64,000 nucleotides of DNA from Pseudoduganella violacea (lineage in GTDB: Bacteria > Pseudomonadota > Gammaproteobacteria > Burkholderiales > Burkholderiaceae_D). The number at the start of each line of letters is the position of its first letter. Within the stretch, counting starts at the first letter, position 1. Of this stretch, positions 59,362-64,000 are shown one piece after another. Position numbers and translations under genes: made by a program. The notes under the pieces are model-generated. The model saw only the letters and a program-made list of their open reading frames with translations, did not search any database and was not told the DNA's origin. The stretch lies in assembly GCF_014191875.1 (NCBI RefSeq), contig NZ_JACHXD010000007.1, positions 1 through 64,000 on the forward strand, read 5' to 3'.

Positions 59362-60006
59362 CTATTGGACGCCGAAGCCGGACGAACATGTACCGGCGCG
59401 CCCGGACACCAATGTCCTGCGCAATGTGTAGCCGTGCAGAGGATGCTTGACCGTATTTGTCGCTCGGTCGAAGGCATAAACATACCCGCTTAGCTTCTTA
59501 TTTTTTCGCAGCAGGACCAGATTCGGCGCATACCAGGCATGCACCAATGCGCCCCCTTCGCTGGTAAGTCGTCCCGCGCCATTTTCCGTAAAGACTGCGG
59601 AAAACATGAAGTCGCCGGCAAGCTCATTATCGTCCTCCAGCACTTTTATCGGCCAGCATTTGCTTACTTTTCGAAAATCACCATAGCCGACAAGGGCTGC
59701 AGACTGAATCCAACCTTTTTCTTCATACCCATTGTCGATATATGCCCAGCCGTTTTCATGTCGCGAACGGGTGCGCGCCCAATCGATTCGCAGCGCCATT
59801 CCCGTGCCCGCGCGCCACCGAATTGCCGCCTCTTGCCCCGGTGCATCACGCACGGCGGCATCATTCTGTGTGCTGAAAAAGAAAAAACAATCCTTGGCGT
59901 CATGCTTCAGGCATTGCTGGAAATGCTCTGCTGCGGCAGCCGGTCTGCCCCCCAACATTGCCAGAAGCAACACTACCAAAAAAGAAGCGCACGGGTTATT
60001 TATCAT
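59362..60006 (-). CDS. Putative periplasmic immunity protein (SH3-like) of the PAAR effector
   Basis: 214 residues with a signal peptide (FLVVLLLAMLGGRPAAAAE). Residues about 45-110 (AAVRDAPGQEAAIRWRAGTG ... NGWAYIDNGYEEKGWIQSAALV) look like a bacterial SH3 domain; the rest is unrecognised (FMFSAVFTENGAGRLTSEGG). Its ATG overlaps the effector stop as ATGA. Export to the periplasm and tight linkage to a peptidoglycan-peptidase effector make it the likely immunity protein. Cysteines at about 32, 40 and in the middle could form a disulfide. No close family is recognised. Confidence 0.65.
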   Translation of the reverse strand: MINNPCASFLVVLLLAMLGGRPAAAAEHFQQCLKHDAKDCFFFFSTQNDAAVRDAPGQEAAIRWRAGTGMALRIDWARTRSRHENGWAYIDNGYEEKGWIQSAALVGYGDFRKVSKCWPIKVLEDDNELAGDFMFSAVFTENGAGRLTSEGGALVHAWYAPNLVLLRKNKKLSGYVYAFDRATNTVKHPLHGYTLRRTLVSGRAGTCSSGFGVQ

Positions 60007-61454
60007 TGACCGTAGTGAATATGATTCCTGTGATTATACTGATCCCCAGGCTCAGCGATATTCGCATTAAAGACTGCCGGGGCACGACCAGGATAGATTC
60101 GCCATGGAGTCAGCAGGGAGCGCGCATCGGTCGCCCAGAGACTCTCCGTGAAATTTGCCATTATCGCCGGCTCCCGCGCCCGGATTACGCGACTATCGGC
60201 AGTCGCGCCATTATTGATTACCGCTCCATTTAACCTGTCGATATCGATAGCTCGGCCTCTCGTGTGCTGGGAACTCCACCGGGAACCGGCTGTGATACCC
60301 GCCAGAGTTGTCACTCGATTGCGTGCCGCAGCACGTTGAGCAATTGTCATGCCCGAGAAAGCAGGACTCTGGCTGTTGGCATAATATGATGTGAAGAAGT
60401 CGTAGCTGGGGCGCCATAAACCATTAAAACGCATCGACACCACTCCCTCGGTTTCAAAAGCTGCATCGACTGCCCCGTGGTAGACCTCCCAATTGGTTTT
60501 CCCCCTCGCTTCCTCGAAGCCAACACCAATGCCATTGGCCAAAGTCGCAGCTGTAGCATCAAACTGAAAAACGACCGTTCTATTGACCCCATTGATCACA
60601 CGGGTGATCTGCCCCCCCTCTTGCTGGGCAAACAATGCCGAACGCTCGCGCAGTTCGTCCAGCGGCGCATCAGCCATCGCGGCGGCCGAAACGCGAGCAA
60701 ACTCAATGGCGTCCAAGGTATTTCCTCGTAAGCAAGCTGCTTGCTGGTCAATTGTCAAATGCCGGTCTGCCAGCTCAGTCTCCAATGCGCCTGCGCGATA
60801 GCCGTACGAACGCAGAAGCCGCACTCCTGCGGTGTACTCTTCAGCCACCGGTAAGCCTTCAGCACGAAAGATGCGGCGAATGCTTGCGCGATCTTGCTCT
60901 ATTCTTACCTCGGCAGGATCCAATTCAGTCCGTTGATTTTGCGGTTGGTTCGCCGTATTTCCCGCCCCCGCCGTGGGCGACTCCTGCGCTTGCACCAAGA
61001 GCCGGGTTCCCGTGGGCAGGTTCTTGTAAACCATATTTCGCAGATCGGCACTGCTATTCGTTTGGGAAATAGTCCCAGCCCGCAGCTTTCTTGAACCGTT
61101 CTCTGCAACGGCAAGCGCATCTGCCGCGACACGGGCATCGCCCTCTGCGCCAGCATCGTCAGGTGCGCTTTCGCCGACGCCGACTGAATCCTCCACCGTC
61201 ATATAGTGCTGGGTAGCGATCAAGAGCGCACCGCAGGCCGTTTTCATGCCTTCCACCGCCGTGCCGATGCCACCGAAGCTGTGAAAATCCAGCCCGTCAC
61301 TGATAGGAAAATACCCCTTGCACAAGGGACAATAGGTGCGATGGCCCTGCAACGCAATCGGACGACCGTCTATCGTGGCTGTCTCATTGCCCTCAAGAAC
61401 CTCACCACCGTGCGAGGTGGGATCGCCTTTGCAAATCACGGCACGGGCCATCAT
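60003..61454 (-). CDS. PAAR-domain effector with M15-like peptidase domain (T6SS)
   Basis: 483 residues. The N-terminal PAAR domain (about 1-75: ICKGDPTSHGG, TIDGRPIALQGHRTYCPLCK) would cap the VgrG spike. The middle (about 85-330) is not recognised. The C-terminal domain has SSQHTRGRAIDI with H397 and D404, and NHIHYG with H478/H480, the SxHxxGxAxD...HxH zinc pattern of M15/VanY-like peptidases that cut peptidoglycan cross-links or stems. No signal peptide, as expected for T6SS cargo. Two adjacent ATGs (61454, 61451) follow GGGAG. No T6SS structural genes are in the window, so it is an orphan cargo locus. Confidence 0.8.
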   Translation of the reverse strand: MMARAVICKGDPTSHGGEVLEGNETATIDGRPIALQGHRTYCPLCKGYFPISDGLDFHSFGGIGTAVEGMKTACGALLIATQHYMTVEDSVGVGESAPDDAGAEGDARVAADALAVAENGSRKLRAGTISQTNSSADLRNMVYKNLPTGTRLLVQAQESPTAGAGNTANQPQNQRTELDPAEVRIEQDRASIRRIFRAEGLPVAEEYTAGVRLLRSYGYRAGALETELADRHLTIDQQAACLRGNTLDAIEFARVSAAAMADAPLDELRERSALFAQQEGGQITRVINGVNRTVVFQFDATAATLANGIGVGFEEARGKTNWEVYHGAVDAAFETEGVVSMRFNGLWRPSYDFFTSYYANSQSPAFSGMTIAQRAAARNRVTTLAGITAGSRWSSQHTRGRAIDIDRLNGAVINNGATADSRVIRAREPAIMANFTESLWATDARSLLTPWRIYPGRAPAVFNANIAEPGDQYNHRNHIHYGQ

Positions 61455-61550
61455 GGTCTCCCTTTTCGTAAGGAAACTTTACTTTAGCCACCATTGAAGC
61501 CGACGGTATTGATTGATACCAAACGGAAACAACCGCAGCCTGCGGCTATC

Positions 61551-61880
61551 TCAGAACACATGTAAGAGGCGCAGACCGGTGAAAAACACCATGCCGAAGA
61601 CGATGGTTTCCAGCATATTCCGGCGCAGCAGGTAGTAGACGATGGCCGCGATGCCGGCCAGCAGCTTGAGATTGCCCAGTTCCAGCTGGAGCTGGCCTTC
61701 GTTCAGCAGCAGGTCGGGCGCGATGATGGCCGCCAGCGCGCAGGCCGGGGCGTAGCGCAGCATATCGTGCACGCGGCGCGGGATCGTGATGTGGTGGCCC
61801 ACCAGCCAGAAGGAGCTGCGGGTGGCGGCGGTGGCCAGGACCAGCACGCCGATGGTGGCCCAGATTTCCCAATCAGACAT
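61551..61880 (-). CDS. azlD: AzlD-family branched-chain amino-acid export subunit
   Basis: 109 residues with four membrane helices. IWATIGVLVLATAATRSSFW, RRVHDMLRYAPACALAAIIAP and ETIVFGMVFFTGLRLL fit the AzlD small subunit. It pairs with AzlC to export branched-chain amino acids. It starts 2 bases after azlC. Confidence 0.85.
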   Translation of the reverse strand: MSDWEIWATIGVLVLATAATRSSFWLVGHHITIPRRVHDMLRYAPACALAAIIAPDLLLNEGQLQLELGNLKLLAGIAAIVYYLLRRNMLETIVFGMVFFTGLRLLHVF

Positions 61881-61882
61881 GC

Positions 61883-62647
61883 TTACTTTCCTTTGAGTTT
61901 GCGGTTGGCCAGCATTTCTTCCGCAGCCATGGCGGCGACCATGCCGACCACCACGGCGGCCAGCAGGCCCAGTTTGTAAGGCAGACCGGCGGCGGCCACC
62001 GCCACCACGCCGGCCACCAGCACGCCGACCAGGGTGGGCCGGTTGGCCACCATGGGCACGGTGATGCAGATGATCGCCAGCGTGCCGGCAAAGCCCAGCC
62101 CCCATTCGCTCGGTACGGCGCTGCCGAGGAAGATGCCGGCGATGGAGCCGACCTGCCAGGCCGCCCAGTTCGGATACAGCAAGCCTTTCAGATAGGACAG
62201 CTTGCCCAGCTGCGGCTTTTCGTTCGGGTATTTCTGCAGGAAGATGGCGACCGTCATATCGCCCGAAACATAGCCGAGCGCGACGCGCTGGCGCCAGGGC
62301 AGGTGCGAGAAATGCGGGGCCAGCAAGGCCGAAAAGATCACGAAACGCAGGTTGACCACCAGGGCGGTGGCGAAAATCACCCAGATCGGCGCGTTCGCCG
62401 CGATCAGGGGCAGCGAAGCCAATTGGGCCGAGCCGGCGAAGACCAGCAGGGTCATGCCCAGCGCTTGCGGCACCGTCAGGCCGGTCTTGACCATGGCGAT
62501 GCCAACCACCAGGCCCCAGGCGGCGATGCCGAAGAGCGTCGGCGTGCCGGTTTTCAAGCCTTCCCGCCACGAGGCTTCATGGTGGGCGTCGGCATCTACG
62601 TGCGGCAAATTGACGGGCGGACGGGGTTCGGACAAGGGCTCACTCAT
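61883..62647 (-). CDS. azlC: AzlC-family branched-chain amino-acid exporter
   Basis: 254 residues from ATG 62647; an in-frame ATG at 62710 would add 21 polar residues and cannot be excluded. GIAAWGLVVGIAMVKTGLT, LVFAGSAQLASLPLI, NLRFVIFSALLAPH and LGYVSGDMTVAIF are AzlC blocks, with about seven membrane helices. It is co-transcribed with azlD. It diverges from the zinc-finger gene. Confidence 0.88.
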   Translation of the reverse strand: MSEPLSEPRPPVNLPHVDADAHHEASWREGLKTGTPTLFGIAAWGLVVGIAMVKTGLTVPQALGMTLLVFAGSAQLASLPLIAANAPIWVIFATALVVNLRFVIFSALLAPHFSHLPWRQRVALGYVSGDMTVAIFLQKYPNEKPQLGKLSYLKGLLYPNWAAWQVGSIAGIFLGSAVPSEWGLGFAGTLAIICITVPMVANRPTLVGVLVAGVVAVAAAGLPYKLGLLAAVVVGMVAAMAAEEMLANRKLKGK

Positions 62648-62782
62648 GTGGTTTTCAGGCCACACATCAAAATCTATCGGTGTGGGCGATTGCATTGGGG
62701 AAGCCATCATTTTACCGATGAATTCTGCTTGCTGCGCAGATCCGTTAAAATCGTGGTTTTTGATCTCCCGGAGCACAATACG

Positions 62783-62971
62783 ATGAGCAACGCCACCCAG
62801 CCAGTCGAACTCGAAGGCAAAGACCTGCCGGCCCACTGCCCTAACCCGGCCATGCCGCTGTGGTCCTCGCACCCGCGCGTGTTCCTGGAATTCAAGGATG
62901 GCGCCGCCAAATGCCCTTACTGCGGTACGGAATACCGCCTGAAACCGGGCACCGTCGTTTCCCACCACTAA
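62783..62971 (+). CDS. Small zinc-finger (zf-CHCC) protein
   Basis: 62 residues. HCPNPAMPLWSSHPRVFLEF followed by AKCPYCGTEYRL gives the C-x(n)-H-x(n)-C-x2-C pattern of the CHCC finger related to the complex I subunit NDUFS6. It is found as a stand-alone protein across proteobacteria; its role is unknown. GGAG lies 9 bases before the ATG at 62783. Confidence 0.85.
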   Translation: MSNATQPVELEGKDLPAHCPNPAMPLWSSHPRVFLEFKDGAAKCPYCGTEYRLKPGTVVSHH

Positions 62972-63002
62972 AACACGGCCGGCCTTGCGGCCTGGAGCTT
63001 GC

Positions 63003-63422
63003 ATGAAAAAGAAGCAGTTGAACGGCAGCGCTGCCGAGGTTGAGGCCGCTTTCTACGATGCATTGAACCGGGCCGATATCGAGGCCCTGATGGCCCTCTG
63101 GTCCGACGAGGACGAAATCGTCTGCATCCATCCGGGCGGCGCGCGCCTGATCGGCCACCGCGCCATCCGCGAATCCTGGACCATGATCCTGGAACAGGGC
63201 GGCCTGCACATCCTGCCCTCGCAGCTGCACGAAACCCATACTTTGATGAGTTCGGTGCACACCGTGGTCGAGGGCGTCACCGCCGCCAGCGGCGAGCCGG
63301 CCCACCTGCTGGCCACCAATGTCTACGCCAAGACGCCCAAGGGCTGGCGCATGGTGCTGCACCATGTGTCTGTCGCGCCGGGCCCCGTGCCGAATGAGCC
63401 GCATGCCCAGATCCTGCACTGA
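63003..63422 (+). CDS. NTF2-like (SnoaL/DUF4440-type) protein
   Basis: 139 residues. AAFYDALNRADIEALMALWS, EDEIVCIHPGGARLIGHRAI, and a C-terminal GWRMVLHHVSVAPG are typical of the cone-shaped NTF2-like fold. No clear catalytic set, so binding or unknown enzymatic function. GGAG lies before ATG 63003. It lies 31 bases after the zinc-finger gene, probably in one operon with it and the hydrolase. Confidence 0.78.
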   Translation: MKKKQLNGSAAEVEAAFYDALNRADIEALMALWSDEDEIVCIHPGGARLIGHRAIRESWTMILEQGGLHILPSQLHETHTLMSSVHTVVEGVTAASGEPAHLLATNVYAKTPKGWRMVLHHVSVAPGPVPNEPHAQILH

Positions 63423-63469
63423 ATCCTCGCCGCCGGCCGCCGCGCCGGCTTATTGCCGCCGTGTGCGCC

Positions 63470-64000
63470 ATGGACTATCTCGCCCCCCGCTGGCTGCCTA
63501 ACGGCCACCTGCAAACCATTTATCCGGCGCTGTGTCTGCCGAAGCCGGCCGTGCATCTGCGGCGCGAGCGCTGGGACACACCGGACGGCGATTTCATCGA
63601 CGTCGATTTCGTCGACGGCGCGCCGGACCAACCCTTCGTGCTGATGTTCCACGGCCTCGAAGGCTCCTCGGCCAGCCATTACGCGCGCGCCATGATGGCC
63701 GAAGTCGCCGCGCGCGGCTGGTCGGGCGCCGTGCCGCATTTCCGCGGCTGCTCGGGCGAAGCCAACCGCGCGCCGCGCTTCTACCATTCCGGCGATTCGG
63801 CCGAGGCCGACTGGATCATCCGCCGCCTGCACCAGCGCGCCACGGGCAAGTTTTACGCCACCGGGGTTTCGCTGGGCGGCAATGTGCTGCTGCGCTGGCT
63901 GGGCGAATCCCAGCACCAGGCCGAGCTGATCGACGCCGCCTGCGCCGTCTCGGCCCCGCTCGACCTGGCGGCCGGCGGCAAGGCGCTATCAAACGGCCTC
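63470..64000 (+). CDS. YheT-family alpha/beta hydrolase (3' truncated by window)
   Basis: 177 residues are visible, with no stop before the window end. The start MDYLAPRWLPNGHLQTIYPA is the hallmark of YheT/EMB8-type hydrolases; FVLMFHGLEGSSASHYARAM forms the oxyanion region, and ATGVSLGGNVLLRWLGE is the nucleophile elbow with the catalytic serine. The acid and histidine lie beyond the window. The full protein should be about 320-340 residues. It lies 47 bases after the NTF2-like gene. Confidence 0.85.
   Translation, partial: MDYLAPRWLPNGHLQTIYPALCLPKPAVHLRRERWDTPDGDFIDVDFVDGAPDQPFVLMFHGLEGSSASHYARAMMAEVAARGWSGAVPHFRGCSGEANRAPRFYHSGDSAEADWIIRRLHQRATGKFYATGVSLGGNVLLRWLGESQHQAELIDAACAVSAPLDLAAGGKALSNGL

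Overview
The window looks like a chromosomal segment of a betaproteobacterium of the order Burkholderiales, most likely Oxalobacteraceae (Massilia/Duganella/Janthinobacterium type). The grounds are high-GC coding with strong third-position bias, PEP-CTERM exported proteins, a palindromic repeat built on TGGTGTCAGGCACCA of a kind I remember from this family, the gene order pgk-pyk-fba-purC-purE-purK-tsaC, and dense c-di-GMP and hybrid-kinase signalling. The assignment comes from recall of protein families, not from a search.

Layout. (1) 1-4650 is an accessory region. Its first 2.9 kb is clearly AT-rich and holds a small cysteine-containing ORF and a tightly coupled operon encoding an Mrr-like nuclease, a soluble histidine kinase and a lone receiver domain. 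Next come a chain of hairpins, a tyrosine-recombinase-like gene with a degenerate box II, a broken IS21-family istA and an N-terminal integrase stub. (2) 4755-8827 holds a KimA-like APC permease, tRNA-Leu(CAA), a DUF1640-like protein, a small HTH gene with two palindromes at its start, a Clp-N protein and a PEP-CTERM protein. (3) 9004-13349 is a Fur-controlled TonB receptor operon with two small membrane proteins and a PepSY reductase-like protein. It is followed by a decayed copy of the Clp-N gene and a second PEP-CTERM paralogue, evidence of an old segmental duplication. (4) 14435-18822 holds an MHYT hybrid kinase coupled to an HD-GYP response regulator. (5) 18962-23186 is a GDP-D-rhamnose and glycosyltransferase operon (gmd, rmd, two GT4 enzymes). 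(6) 23303-32871 holds a DUF2214 protein, malic enzyme, thiL and a YfiR / hybrid kinase / REC-PAS-GGDEF-EAL-REC operon. (7) 33148-39458 holds pncC, a UvrD-like helicase, a metallophosphoesterase, an orphan TraL/TraM-like pair, a 108-bp palindromic repeat, and an ArsR regulator with a histidine-rich CDF metal exporter. (8) 39476-51239 holds cysK, an FKBP, thpR, tcdA, a hemerythrin-PdxH fusion, cyclopropane-fatty-acid synthase, msrA, a flavin reductase, glutaryl-CoA dehydrogenase, OmpW, a GDSL lipoprotein and a secreted lipase. (9) 51457-59118 is the minus-strand run tsaC, purK, purE, purC, fba, pyk, pgk. (10) 59362-64000 holds a PAAR-peptidase effector with its putative periplasmic immunity protein, azlCD, a zinc-finger protein, an NTF2-like protein and a truncated YheT-type hydrolase.

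The points most worth following are the Mrr/HK/receiver operon; the hairpin chain in front of the recombinase-like gene; the single-frame fusion of an O2-binding hemerythrin domain to the O2-dependent enzyme PdxH; and the PAAR-M15-like effector with its SH3-like partner.
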